A stretch of DNA of 64,000 nucleotides from Bacteroidales bacterium UBA1410. GTDB lineage: Bacteria; Bacteroidota; Bacteroidia; Bacteroidales; Dysgonomonadaceae. The position numbers and the translations under genes are program-made. The stretch spans positions 8,248-72,247 of the forward strand of contig DBPW01000043.1 of assembly GCA_002305015.1 (NCBI GenBank), read 5' to 3'. How positions within the stretch are numbered: the first letter of the stretch is position 1; each line of letters starts with the position of its first letter. This document shows, piece by piece, positions 50,183 to 60,149 of the stretch. Under the pieces are notes generated by a model that saw nothing but the letters and a program-made list of their open reading frames with translations, did not search any database and was not told the origin of the DNA.

Positions 50183-51784
50183 ATGAAAATGATTAATAAA
50201 ATTATAATTTTTCTTTTAGGTGCAGCAGTTTTGATCAGCTGTGAAGATATCCTTGAGACGGCACCCGAAGGAGGAACATTGACTCAAGAACAGAAAAAAG
50301 ACGCATTTGAAGCCAATCCGGCTTTATTGGCTTCGGATGTTGCTGCTATGTATGCTAACATGATTGCTTTTGGGGCAATTTTAGGAGAAGATTATCATAA
50401 TGACTTTGGATATGCTGCTGCTTGCTTAATGATGGAGTCTAATGGAGCTGACATGACTTGTGCTAATGTTGGCTATAATTGGTTTGCTCCAAATGCTAGC
50501 TATGCCGATAGGGTTTATACCAATACAAGGACTTTGTTTATGTGGAATCTTTTTTACAAACAAATTGCATCCGCTAATTTGGTAATTTCTTCAGTAGATT
50601 CTGCAACAACCGAACCAACTTTGAAAGCGTTCAGAGGACAAGCTTTAGCTGTGCGTGCATTCGATTATCTGAACTTAGCACAAACTCATCAGTTTACCTA
50701 CATTGGTCACGAAGATAAGCCTTGTGTTCCGATTGTTACAGAAAAAACTACAGCAGAACAATTGGTAAATAATCCTCGAGCTTCTGTGAAAGCTGTTTAC
50801 CAATTAATTAAAAATGATTTGGATGAAGCTATAGCCTTTTTGAAAGATTATCGTAGACCAGATAAAGGTTACATTGATCAAGCTGTCGCTTATGGACTAA
50901 GGGCGCGCACAAACCTCATAATGGGTGAATATGAGCAAGCTGCTGTCGATGCGAAAATGGCTTTGGATTTATCGGGAGCAACACCCTACACGCTTTCTCA
51001 AGTTTCTGTACCTGCTTTTTGGAATGCAGAAGATAATACGGTGATTTGGGCTAATATAATCACAGAGAATAATGATATTGTTACAAGTGGTATTATAAAT
51101 ATGCCTTCGCATTTGTGCTCTTTCTATACGGATGGATATGTAGGTGTGGGAGCTTGGAAAAAAATTAATAAGCCGCTGTACAATTCAATTTCAAATACTG
51201 ATGTTCGTAAGGGATGGTGGCTGAATGAAAACTTAGAATCTCCACTTGTTGCTGATGCTTCATATGAAAAATGGTTTGAAATTGCGACATCGGATGGAGA
51301 TTTCGGTCCTTATACTAATGTTAAATTTGCAGCTGATAAAAATGATTTAAATACGTTGATTCCTGCTCAAGATTGGTTTTTAATGCGTGCAGAAGAAATG
51401 ATATTTATTCAAGCTGAAGGTTTGGCAATGAGCGGGAAAACCGGTGAAGCTAAAAGTTTACTCGAAAATTTTATCAAGACAAACAGAGATTCGAATTACA
51501 AATGCAATGCTTCCACTCCTGAAGCACTTAGGGATGAAATATGGTTTCAGAGGAGGATTGAATTATGGGGCGAAGGGTTTTATTATTTCGATATCATGAG
51601 GCTGAAGAAACCGGTTATCAGAGTTGATAATGGAGTGACTTCATTTCCAGATGCTTGGCAATTTAATATTCCCGCAGAAGATCCCATTCTATTATGGCTT
51701 GTTCCAAAGAGTGAAATAGAAGCAAATGATGGGATATCGGAAGAAGATAATAATCTCAAGGTTAATCCTCCGATTGTTCAATAG
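50183..51784 (+). CDS. SusD/RagB-family outer-membrane lipoprotein
   Basis: 533 residues. Lipoprotein signal MKMINKIIIFLLGAAVLISC, lipid-bearing Cys20, followed by EDILETAPEGG. TPR-like helices typical of SusD: LVISSVDSATTEPTLKAFRGQALAVRAFDYLNLAQ (about 135-170) and the C-terminal EIWFQRRIELWGEGFYYFDIMRLKKPV (about 450). It caps the SusC barrel and binds the incoming nutrient on the cell surface. Confidence 0.94.
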   Translation: MKMINKIIIFLLGAAVLISCEDILETAPEGGTLTQEQKKDAFEANPALLASDVAAMYANMIAFGAILGEDYHNDFGYAAACLMMESNGADMTCANVGYNWFAPNASYADRVYTNTRTLFMWNLFYKQIASANLVISSVDSATTEPTLKAFRGQALAVRAFDYLNLAQTHQFTYIGHEDKPCVPIVTEKTTAEQLVNNPRASVKAVYQLIKNDLDEAIAFLKDYRRPDKGYIDQAVAYGLRARTNLIMGEYEQAAVDAKMALDLSGATPYTLSQVSVPAFWNAEDNTVIWANIITENNDIVTSGIINMPSHLCSFYTDGYVGVGAWKKINKPLYNSISNTDVRKGWWLNENLESPLVADASYEKWFEIATSDGDFGPYTNVKFAADKNDLNTLIPAQDWFLMRAEEMIFIQAEGLAMSGKTGEAKSLLENFIKTNRDSNYKCNASTPEALRDEIWFQRRIELWGEGFYYFDIMRLKKPVIRVDNGVTSFPDAWQFNIPAEDPILLWLVPKSEIEANDGISEEDNNLKVNPPIVQ

Positions 51785-51826
51785 TAGATTGACGTATTTT
51801 TAGTATGAATCATAAAATTGGATGAT

Positions 51827-52804
51827 ATGAAAATTGATAAGATATTTTTTTGTGTACTAAGTGTCGCATTATTGTCTTTATGGTCTTGCGAAGACAGTAT
51901 AGAAAGGGAGCCTTCTCCAATTGTTTCGCCAAATTGTCAAAATGTGTTTTTCCCTAATTCAAATGTTACCGACATTGAATTGGAGCCGACAGAGCCAACT
52001 CAGGTAAAAGTAGTGATATCAAGGGAAAATTCGAAAACAAATGCGACTGTTCCTATTAAAGTCTTTAGCTCTGATGATGTTTTCAGAATTCCTGAAACTG
52101 TTACTTTTGAAGCCGGGCAAGAGGAAACTAGTTTTATGGTGAATTTTCCTGATGCAAAAGAAGGAATAAAATATAGTTTCGAAATTGGAGTTTCAGGTGA
52201 TGAATATTATAATCCGTACATTACCAATAGAACTTCCATAAAAATTTCTGTTATTCGTATTAAATGGGAAAACAAAGGAAAAGGAGTCATGATTGAAGGA
52301 ATTATTTCCACTTTTTTTAAAGTGGATTTATATCCTTTTTACGTTGATATTCAAAAGGCAACATTACCAGGTGGGGCAAGTCGTTTTCGTTTGGTCAATC
52401 CATTTAAGCCAATGGAATTGGAAGATTTTGATGAATATGGAATAGCCGATGGTTATCCATATAATGCTCCTGGAGACATGTTGGATGGAGATTTTTATTT
52501 GGTTATTAATGTCGATGGCAAGAATAACGCATCTGTTTTACCTCAAAAAATGGGATTCGATTGGGGATACGGTTATTTTATGACAGGTTCTGCCTACGGT
52601 AATATTTCTGATGATATAAATCAATATCCATTAGGGAAATATGATGAAGAAAATGAGGTGATTATTTTTCCTGAAAATTCGTTGTTTATAAGTATGTCAA
52701 ATTACAATAGCGGGGAAAAATATCCGTGTGAAACCCCTTCTTACATTTATTTAAGTCTTGATGCTTATTTAAATGCACAACAAGGTGATAGTGAAACGGA
52801 ATAG
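51827..52804 (+). CDS. Surface lipoprotein of the SusCD locus (Calx-beta-like N-terminal domain)
   Basis: 325 residues from the ATG at 51827 (MKIDKIFFCVLSVALLSLWSC); the frame extends three codons upstream with a TTG only. Lipobox Cys at about 21, then EDSIEREPSP. Residues about 35-125 look like the DUF4843/Calx-beta domain often found in Bacteroidota surface lipoproteins (VKVVISRENSKTNATVPIKVFSSDDVFRIPETVTFEAGQEETS). The C-terminal 190 residues are beta-rich and aromatic and not recognised. Its position 42 bases after SusD fits a SusE-type ligand-binding lipoprotein. Confidence 0.75.
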   Translation: MKIDKIFFCVLSVALLSLWSCEDSIEREPSPIVSPNCQNVFFPNSNVTDIELEPTEPTQVKVVISRENSKTNATVPIKVFSSDDVFRIPETVTFEAGQEETSFMVNFPDAKEGIKYSFEIGVSGDEYYNPYITNRTSIKISVIRIKWENKGKGVMIEGIISTFFKVDLYPFYVDIQKATLPGGASRFRLVNPFKPMELEDFDEYGIADGYPYNAPGDMLDGDFYLVINVDGKNNASVLPQKMGFDWGYGYFMTGSAYGNISDDINQYPLGKYDEENEVIIFPENSLFISMSNYNSGEKYPCETPSYIYLSLDAYLNAQQGDSETE

Positions 52805-52830
52805 AAATCTTTATTCTTTATAAGTTTTCT

Positions 52831-52868
52831 GAAAGAGGTTTTCTAACGATAGCCTCTTTCTTTTTTTG
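52831..52868 (+). terminator. Intrinsic terminator of the SusC-SusD operon
   Basis: GAAAGAGG (52831-52838) pairs with CCTCTTTC (52853-52860), with a T run of eight after it; 26 bases after the lipoprotein stop. Confidence 0.78.
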
Positions 52869-52912
52869 TTTAATTATTTACTGATAACTCGTTGAGGAAT
52901 TGTCGGAATACT

Positions 52913-52943
52913 AAAAAAAGCATCCTTTTGGGGTGCTTTTTTT
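52913..52943 (+). terminator. Second terminator-like hairpin downstream
   Basis: AAAAAAAGCATCC pairs with GGGTGCTTTTTTT around TTTTG, with one G-U pair. Symmetric A/T flanks. It lies 45 bases after the first terminator, before the hypothetical gene at 53105. It may be a back-up terminator or the 3' end of a small RNA. Confidence 0.6.
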
Positions 52944-53011
52944 ATGAACATATTTTTTGAATTATTGTTTAAATTGATGAGGAATAAAGCATCACGAATG
53001 AATTTTTTTCT

Positions 53012-53019
53012 TACATTTG
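53012..53019 (+). promoter_or_regulatory. -7 box for the acidic hypothetical gene
   Basis: TACATTTG, an exact TAnnTTTG match, 85 bases before the ATG at 53105. Confidence 0.45.
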
Positions 53020-53104
53020 GAATGATTTTATGGCCGGATAGTGAATTGGCTTAGAATATTATTTACAACAAACTGCTTGTTAAACTAAAAAAATTTCATG
53101 GATT

Positions 53105-53431
53105 ATGAGCGAAGAAGACAAGGTATTGGAATACGATGAACAAGATTCCGTAAGATTTATACAAGAGCATTTGCCCGACGAAATGCGGGGCGAGTTTACC
53201 GACGATGAGATAAACTATATTGTGGATCTTGTCTACGAGTATTACGAAGAAAAAGGCTTTTTGGATGAAGAGGAAGAAGATGCGGAAGTGATCATTGATG
53301 AAGAAGAATTGTTGGCATACGTCATCAAAAATGCACAAAAAGATGCGATAAGGGATTTCACCGAAGATGAAATTGAAGCCATCGTGGCGGGAGAATTGGC
53401 TTATTGCGATTCATTGAATCTTTTCTATTAA
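53105..53431 (+). CDS. Conserved-looking acidic hypothetical protein
   Basis: 108 residues, strongly acidic, with no signal peptide or membrane segment. Its sequence is mostly helix with two similar acidic helices: GEFTDDEINYIVDLVYEYYEEKGF and RDFTEDEIEAIVAGELAYCDSLN, both of the form F-T-x-D-E-I-x-x-I-V, suggesting an internal duplication. A central stretch DEEEEDAEVIIDEEELL separates them. No named family recognised. It is 12 bases upstream of the OmpA lipoprotein gene, probably co-transcribed. Confidence 0.75.
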   Translation: MSEEDKVLEYDEQDSVRFIQEHLPDEMRGEFTDDEINYIVDLVYEYYEEKGFLDEEEEDAEVIIDEEELLAYVIKNAQKDAIRDFTEDEIEAIVAGELAYCDSLNLFY

Positions 53432-53443
53432 AAAACAAAAGTT

Positions 53444-54124
53444 ATGAAACAGGTATCATTGGCCTTAGCTGCACTGTTATTGGTTGCAACGCTAATATTA
53501 CCGGGTTGCGGAGCAAGCAAGACGGTTCAAGGTGCAGGAATTGGAGCTGCAAGTGGTGCAGCGGTGGGTGCAGGTATTGGCGCCATTGTAGGAGGTGGCA
53601 AGGGTGCAGCATGGGGAGCCGGAATTGGTTCGGTAGTTGGAGGCACAGCAGGTGCCATCATCGGCAATAAAATGGATAAGCAAGCCAAAGAATTGGCTGA
53701 GATTGAAGGTGCCCAAGTGGAGAAAATTAACGAAGGACAGGCCATTAAGGTTACTTTTGAATCAGGTATTTTGTTCGCAACCAATTCCAGTACATTGAAC
53801 GAGGCTTCGCGCGAGTCGCTGGATAAATTTGCCGAATCGCTGAAAAACAATCCCGACACCGATATCAAAATTTATGGGCATACCGACAGTACCGGCAACG
53901 ATGCCATTAACAATCCTTTGTCGGAACGTCGTGCCGAAGCAGTTTACAATTATCTTCTCTCAAAAGGGATATCGGGAACCCGTATGGAGGCAAAAGGATT
54001 TGGATCTACGCAACCTGTTGCCGACAACAGCACAGTTACGGGAAGAGCTCAGAACCGCAGGGTTGAAATTTATATTCTTCCCAACGCCAAAATGATCGAG
54101 GAGGCTCAACAACAGGCAAAATAA
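53444..54124 (+). CDS. OmpA-family lipoprotein with glycine zipper
   Basis: 226 residues. Signal MKQVSLALAALLLVATLILPGC with lipobox Cys22. Residues about 30-75 are a glycine-zipper segment (GAGIGAASGAAVGAGIGAIVGGG and a second GAAWGAGIGSVVGGTAGAIIGN). The C-terminal OmpA domain (about 105-215) binds peptidoglycan: TFESGILFATNSSTLNEASRESLDKFAESL, IYGHTDSTGNDAINNPLSERRAEAV and GRAQNRRVEI. It anchors the outer membrane to the cell wall (YiaD-like). A second hairpin AAACCGAG/CTCGGTTT (54123-54150) overlaps its stop. Confidence 0.92.
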   Translation: MKQVSLALAALLLVATLILPGCGASKTVQGAGIGAASGAAVGAGIGAIVGGGKGAAWGAGIGSVVGGTAGAIIGNKMDKQAKELAEIEGAQVEKINEGQAIKVTFESGILFATNSSTLNEASRESLDKFAESLKNNPDTDIKIYGHTDSTGNDAINNPLSERRAEAVYNYLLSKGISGTRMEAKGFGSTQPVADNSTVTGRAQNRRVEIYILPNAKMIEEAQQQAK

Positions 54125-54171
54125 ACCGAGAGGATGGATTAACTCGGTTTGCTTTTGTGTGATGAGGAACG

Positions 54172-54210
54172 AAATCGCATTGCCGGATAAAAAACGGCGA
54201 TGCGATTTTT
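54172..54210 (+). terminator. Intrinsic terminator after the OmpA lipoprotein gene
   Basis: AAATCGCATTGCCG pairs with CGGCGATGCGATTT (one G-U) around GATAAAAAA, followed by T residues. Confidence 0.78.
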
Positions 54211-54218
54211 ATTTTTGC

Positions 54219-54226
54219 TAAATTTG
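54219..54226 (+). promoter_or_regulatory. -7 box for the fRMsr gene
   Basis: TAAATTTG, an exact TAnnTTTG match, 24 bases before the ATG at 54250 and just after the terminator. Confidence 0.55.
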
Positions 54227-54249
54227 CGTTTGAAAGAACATATATTCGA

Positions 54250-54738
54250 ATGAAAAAAATGGTGGGTAAGAAAGAAAAATACTTGCAATTGATTTCTGCC
54301 ATACAGTCTCTTACCGAATCAGAAACCGATGTTGTTGCCAATATGGCCAATGTGACGGCTGCAATAAAAGAAACCTTCGGATTTTTTTGGGTCGGATTTT
54401 ATATCGTTAAAGAGAACCGGTTGGTGTTGGGGCCTTTTCAAGGACCTGTGGCGTGTACACGCATTGCTTATGGAAAGGGAGTTTGCGGAACGGCTTGGAA
54501 AGAACGAAAAACAATTATTGTTCCCGATGTGGAAGCTTTTCCGGGCCACATTGCGTGCAGTCGTTTTTCGCGTTCCGAAATTGTGGTTCCCGTGATGAAC
54601 GGAAATGAGGTAGGGGCCGTGCTGGATATCGATAGCGAACGTTTGGCTGCTTTTGATGAAACGGACGCGCACTATCTCGAAAAAATTGTTGAGCTGATTC
54701 GTCCTTCACTTTTTGGCTTGACCCAATCCGATTCCTGA
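54250..54738 (+). CDS. Free methionine-(R)-sulfoxide reductase (GAF domain)
   Basis: 162-residue single GAF domain (fRMsr/YebR). The three conserved cysteines are in GPVACTRIAYG, GVCGTAW and HIACSRFSRSEIVVP; the last is the catalytic position and the others take part in the disulfide relay. FFWVGFYIVKENRLVLGPFQGP and AVLDIDSERLAAFDETD are also typical. It repairs free oxidised methionine with thioredoxin. Single gene, own promoter. Confidence 0.92.
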   Translation: MKKMVGKKEKYLQLISAIQSLTESETDVVANMANVTAAIKETFGFFWVGFYIVKENRLVLGPFQGPVACTRIAYGKGVCGTAWKERKTIIVPDVEAFPGHIACSRFSRSEIVVPVMNGNEVGAVLDIDSERLAAFDETDAHYLEKIVELIRPSLFGLTQSDS

Positions 54739-54778
54739 GGAAGTTTTTTTGATTTTTCATGCATTGGCTTTTTTTTCT

Positions 54779-54786
54779 TACCTTTG
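54779..54786 (+). promoter_or_regulatory. -7 box for pyrG-yidC
   Basis: TACCTTTG, an exact TAnnTTTG match with TTTC (54755-54758) at the -33 spacing. It lies 39 bases before the GTG start at 54826. Confidence 0.55.
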
Positions 54787-54804
54787 CAACTTTGAAAAAT
54801 CTGA

Positions 54805-56478
<1,674 letters not shown>

Positions 56479-56487
56479 AGAATAAGG

Positions 56488-58431
56488 ATGGATAAAAATA
56501 CAACAATAGGCCTGTTGCTGATCGGTGCTATTATTATTGCGTTTTCAATTTATAATCGGCCAAGCCAAGAAAAACTGGCTGAAGAGCGAAGGATTCGCGA
56601 TTCGTTGGTGATGGTGGAGGCCGAGAAAGCAAAAGCTGTAGCAGAAAAACAGGTTACCGACAGTGTGGCGTCGATCAGTGAGGCAAAGAATGAAGTAGCC
56701 GATTTTTTCGATTCCCCTTCATCGACAGTCGAAAGCGATTCGTCGGTATCTCCCATACAGTCTGAGAGGAAACTGGTAGCTCTCGAAAACGAGAAGGTAA
56801 AACTCTTGCTCGACACCAAAGGTGGAGGCATTCACTCGGTGCAGTTGAAAGGTTATTTGCGTTACAATAAAGACAGCCTTTATCTTTTTGAAGGAGACGA
56901 AGGTTATTTTAATCTCGATTTGTATAATCGTAAAAGCGTGAAATTGTCGAGTGCAGAACAAACCTTTGTTCCGATAATTTCAGACGACGGCCGTACGGTA
57001 ACGATGCGCTTGAAGCATTCCGACAGCCAATATCTCGATTTTGTGTACACCTTGCCCAAGAACGAGTATATGATGAAATTCGACATCCGACTGGTTGGAA
57101 TGAACAACGAACTGCATCCCGAGAGCCTGACGAATTTTAAAATCAACTGGTCGCAGAAGCTGCGTCGTCAGGAAAAGGGCGACGCCTTTGAGAAACGCTA
57201 TTCGCGCATTTATTACCGGTATCATAATCAGGGTACCAAAAAAATGAGCGAGAGCCGAAAGGAAACAAAAGAAATTACCGAACCCATTCAATGGTTTGCT
57301 TTCAAAGATCAGTTTTTTACTTCGGTAGTTATCCCCGATAAACCTTTTGAAAGCGTAATCCTTTCGTCTACGCCACTTGTTTCGGAGAACTATTTGAAAG
57401 ATTATAAAGCCGATGCATGGGTGCCTATTGTGTCTGATCACGAAAAAAACGAATACTCTACAGGATTCAGGTATTATTTCGGTCCGGTGCATTATACCAC
57501 ACTGAAGGCTTATGACAAGGGGGTGGATAATCCGGAAGACAAGTTGTATCTGCAGGAACAGGTAGAATTGGGTTACCGGTGGCTGAGCTGGGTAAATAAG
57601 GGGTTGGTAATACCGGTGTTCAATTTTTTCCTTTCGCTCAATTGGAATATGGGATTGATCATCTTTATTCTCACGTTGATGGTTAAGTTGATCATTCTTC
57701 CTCTCACTTTCCATTCCTATATGTCGTCGGCAAAAATGCGGGTGTTGAAACCGGAAATTATGGAGATCGAAAAGAAATATCCCGGACAGGATCAGGAGCA
57801 AATGATGAAGCGCCAGCAGGCAACCATGGATTTGTACCGAAGAGCGGGGGTGAATCCCATGAGCGGATGTTTGCCCATGTTGTTGCAGATGCCTGTTTTA
57901 TTGGCGTTGTTCTTCTTCTTTCCGTCGGCTATCGAATTGCGTCAGCAAGGATTTTTGTGGGCCGATGATCTCTCGACTTACGATTCCATTATTTCGTGGA
58001 GTGCCAATATTCCGTTTATTACTCGTTTCATGGGGAATCATATTAGCTTGTTTTGTTTGTTGATGACCGCCGTGAACGTGATTTACGGACTTTACAACAT
58101 GAATCTGACGGATACCGGGCAGCAACAGATGAAAGGAATGAAGTATATGCCCGTCTTCATGTCTCTTTTCATGTTCTTTTTCCTAAATTCTTATCCCGCA
58201 GGTTTGAACTACTATTATTTCCTTTCTACCTTGATTACCATCGTTAGTACCTTTATGTTCAAACAGTTTGTGAACGAAGAGAAACTGTTGGCTCAATTGC
58301 AGGAAAATAAAAAGAAACCGGTGAAAAAATCGGGATTCATGGCAAGATTGGAAGAAGCGCAGAAAATGCAGGAAAAACAGGCCAGAGAAAGGGCTAAAGA
58401 AAATGCTAAAAAGAATTACCGGCGCAGATAA
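56488..58431 (+). CDS. yidC: Membrane protein insertase YidC
   Basis: Inserts and folds inner-membrane proteins with or without SecYEG. 647 residues, the long Gram-negative form: TM1 (about 5-20, NTTIGLLLIGAIIIAFSIY), a large periplasmic beta-sandwich (about 90-365) and the five-helix core (about 375-600) with LIIFILTLMVKLIILPLTFHSY and CLPMLLQMPVLLALFFFFPSA. The basic C-tail (KKPVKKSGFMARLEEAQKMQ...KKNYRRR) fits ribosome contact. Directly after pyrG, a usual Bacteroidales order. Confidence 0.96.
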   Translation: MDKNTTIGLLLIGAIIIAFSIYNRPSQEKLAEERRIRDSLVMVEAEKAKAVAEKQVTDSVASISEAKNEVADFFDSPSSTVESDSSVSPIQSERKLVALENEKVKLLLDTKGGGIHSVQLKGYLRYNKDSLYLFEGDEGYFNLDLYNRKSVKLSSAEQTFVPIISDDGRTVTMRLKHSDSQYLDFVYTLPKNEYMMKFDIRLVGMNNELHPESLTNFKINWSQKLRRQEKGDAFEKRYSRIYYRYHNQGTKKMSESRKETKEITEPIQWFAFKDQFFTSVVIPDKPFESVILSSTPLVSENYLKDYKADAWVPIVSDHEKNEYSTGFRYYFGPVHYTTLKAYDKGVDNPEDKLYLQEQVELGYRWLSWVNKGLVIPVFNFFLSLNWNMGLIIFILTLMVKLIILPLTFHSYMSSAKMRVLKPEIMEIEKKYPGQDQEQMMKRQQATMDLYRRAGVNPMSGCLPMLLQMPVLLALFFFFPSAIELRQQGFLWADDLSTYDSIISWSANIPFITRFMGNHISLFCLLMTAVNVIYGLYNMNLTDTGQQQMKGMKYMPVFMSLFMFFFLNSYPAGLNYYYFLSTLITIVSTFMFKQFVNEEKLLAQLQENKKKPVKKSGFMARLEEAQKMQEKQARERAKENAKKNYRRR

Positions 58432-58446
58432 TAAACCGGGAACAAT

Positions 58447-58494
58447 AAGAATGAAAAACCCGAAAACACACTGTTTCCGGGTTTTTTCATTCTT
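58447..58494. terminator. Bidirectional terminator between yidC and the SIS gene
   Basis: AAGAATGAAAAACCCG pairs with CGGGTTTTTTCATTCTT around GAAAC/GTTTC extensions. The two operons converge here. The stem has A-rich and T-rich flanks on both sides. Confidence 0.85.
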
Positions 58495-58529
58495 AAGCGT
58501 AAACTGCTACAACAAACGAATTATGCGGC

Positions 58530-59135
58530 TTATTTGCTTTTTTCTCTTGACACGTCGCCCAGATATCCGCCGTGATGGCGTTTAGCATATTCTTTTGCCG
58601 TGAAACCGATTCGTTTCATGGTTTCAACCACCAGAATGTCTCCCATTACCGTCATGACAGTTGTAGAAGTGGTGGGAGTAAGTCCTAACGGACATACTTC
58701 TGACGGGCTTCCGGTAAGGAGAAGAACATTGGCTTCTTTGGCCAGTATACTGTCTTTGTTGCCGGTGATTACGATAATGGGAATAGAGGCATACATGCCA
58801 CGGGCAAGATCGATGAGTTCGATAATCTCGCGGGTTTTACCCGAATTGGTAATCAAAAGAAGCAGGTCGTCATCCTGAAGAATGCCCAGATCGCCGTGTT
58901 GGGCTTCGCTGGGATGCAAAAAAATTGCCGGTGTGCCGGTAGAACAAAAAGTGGTGGCTATGTTCTGACCAATTTGGCCGGCTTTTCCCATGCCGCTAAT
59001 AACGAGTTTGCCTTTTTTTGTGTGAACCTGTTCAATGATTAAATCTACGGCCTTGTTGTATTGTTCTGTAACGGGAATATTCAAAATAGCATTGGCTTCG
59101 CGGTTGATAATCGATTGTATTTCTTCGAGATCCAT
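58530..59135 (-). CDS. SIS-domain sugar-phosphate isomerase (KpsF/GutQ-like, no CBS domains)
   Basis: 201 residues, one SIS domain. GMGKAGQIGQNIATTFCSTGTPAIFLHPSEAQHGDLGIL (about 48-87) matches arabinose-5-phosphate isomerases (KdsD/KpsF/GutQ), as do ITNSGKTREIIEL and CPLGLTPTTSTT. Those enzymes are about 320 residues with two C-terminal CBS domains, which are missing here; the end YLGDVSREKSK looks natural rather than truncated. It may isomerise ribulose-5-phosphate and arabinose-5-phosphate or a related pair. Last gene of a purE/gcvH run. Confidence 0.8.
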   Translation of the reverse strand: MDLEEIQSIINREANAILNIPVTEQYNKAVDLIIEQVHTKKGKLVISGMGKAGQIGQNIATTFCSTGTPAIFLHPSEAQHGDLGILQDDDLLLLITNSGKTREIIELIDLARGMYASIPIIVITGNKDSILAKEANVLLLTGSPSEVCPLGLTPTTSTTVMTVMGDILVVETMKRIGFTAKEYAKRHHGGYLGDVSREKSK

Positions 59136-59154
59136 AATTGACGTTGCAAGGAGA

Positions 59155-59661
59155 TTAGTTGGTTTTGAATTTGTATTTAACGGCAGCCAGTTCTTCGTTT
59201 GCCTTGGTGATTTTGTTTTTCAATCCTTCTTTGTAGCTGACCAGTTTTTGCTGCAGATGTTCATCATTTGCGGAAAGGATCTGCAAAGCAAGGATGGCTG
59301 CATTCAAAGCTCCGTTTATGCCCACTGTTGCCACAGGAATTCCCGGAGGCATTTGCACGATGGCCAGCAGGGCATCTATTCCTTCGAGCGATGAATTGAT
59401 GGGTACCCCGATCACAGGGAGGGGAGTCATCGAAGCGATTACTCCGGGCAGATGGGCTGCCATTCCGGCTGCTGCAATGATCACTTTTATGCCGCGATCC
59501 CGTGCATTTTTGGCAAATTGTTCTACGGCTTCGGGAGTGCGGTGTGCCGACAAAGCATTCATTTCGAACGGAATTTCCATCTCGTCGAAAAATTTGGCGG
59601 CTTTTTCCATGATAGGCAGATCGGATGTACTGCCCATGATAATACTTACTACCGGTTTCAT
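59155..59661 (-). CDS. purE: N5-carboxyaminoimidazole ribonucleotide mutase
   Basis: Purine synthesis enzyme. 168 residues, class I PurE. MGSTSDLPIMEKAAKFFDE, NALSAHRTPE with the catalytic histidine, and AAGMAAHLPGVIASMTPLPVIGVPI are all present. It lies 16 bases after gcvH and 19 bases before the SIS gene on the same strand. Confidence 0.96.
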   Translation of the reverse strand: MKPVVSIIMGSTSDLPIMEKAAKFFDEMEIPFEMNALSAHRTPEAVEQFAKNARDRGIKVIIAAAGMAAHLPGVIASMTPLPVIGVPINSSLEGIDALLAIVQMPPGIPVATVGINGALNAAILALQILSANDEHLQQKLVSYKEGLKNKITKANEELAAVKYKFKTN

Positions 59662-59677
59662 ACTGTTGATAGGTTTA

Positions 59678-60058
59678 TTATTTGCCGATGAAACTTTTGT
59701 ATTGGTCGGCAGAAAGGAGATTATCGAGCTCTTCGGGTTTTTGAATGGAGATTTTGATGATCCATCCCTTGCCGTAGGGATCTTTGTTTACCAATTCGGG
59801 TGAATCGTCCAGTTCGGGATTCATTTCCAGTACTTTCCCTGATGCAGGCATCAAAAGATCGGATACGGTTTTTACGGCTTCGATGCTGCCGAATATTTCT
59901 CCGCTTTCGAGGATTTCGCCTACGGTGGGTATATCCACATACACAATTTCACCCAGTTCGTTTTGTGCAAAATCGGTGATGCCTACATAAGCTTCTTGGC
60001 CTTCTACTCTGATCCATTCGTGATCTCGTGAGTATTTTACATTTTCAGGAAAATTCAT
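59678..60058 (-). CDS. gcvH: Glycine cleavage system H protein
   Basis: Lipoyl carrier of the glycine cleavage system. 126 residues. The lipoylation lysine is in [18 protein letters not shown] (about 59-76), with the hairpin [36 protein letters not shown] before it. gcvT and gcvP are not in this window. It heads the gcvH-purE-SIS run. A TATTTTTA box (minus strand, 60095-60102, one mismatch) lies 37 bases upstream. Confidence 0.96.
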   Translation of the reverse strand: MNFPENVKYSRDHEWIRVEGQEAYVGITDFAQNELGEIVYVDIPTVGEILESGEIFGSIEAVKTVSDLLMPASGKVLEMNPELDDSPELVNKDPYGKGWIIKISIQKPEELDNLLSADQYKSFIGK

Positions 60059-60149
60059 ACGTTCTTTTTTTAAGGGTTTTAAAAATGTGGTGTAAAAATA
60101 ATGCTTATTTCATTATCGACAAAATACTTTTAGTGTATGCTCGCGGTTT

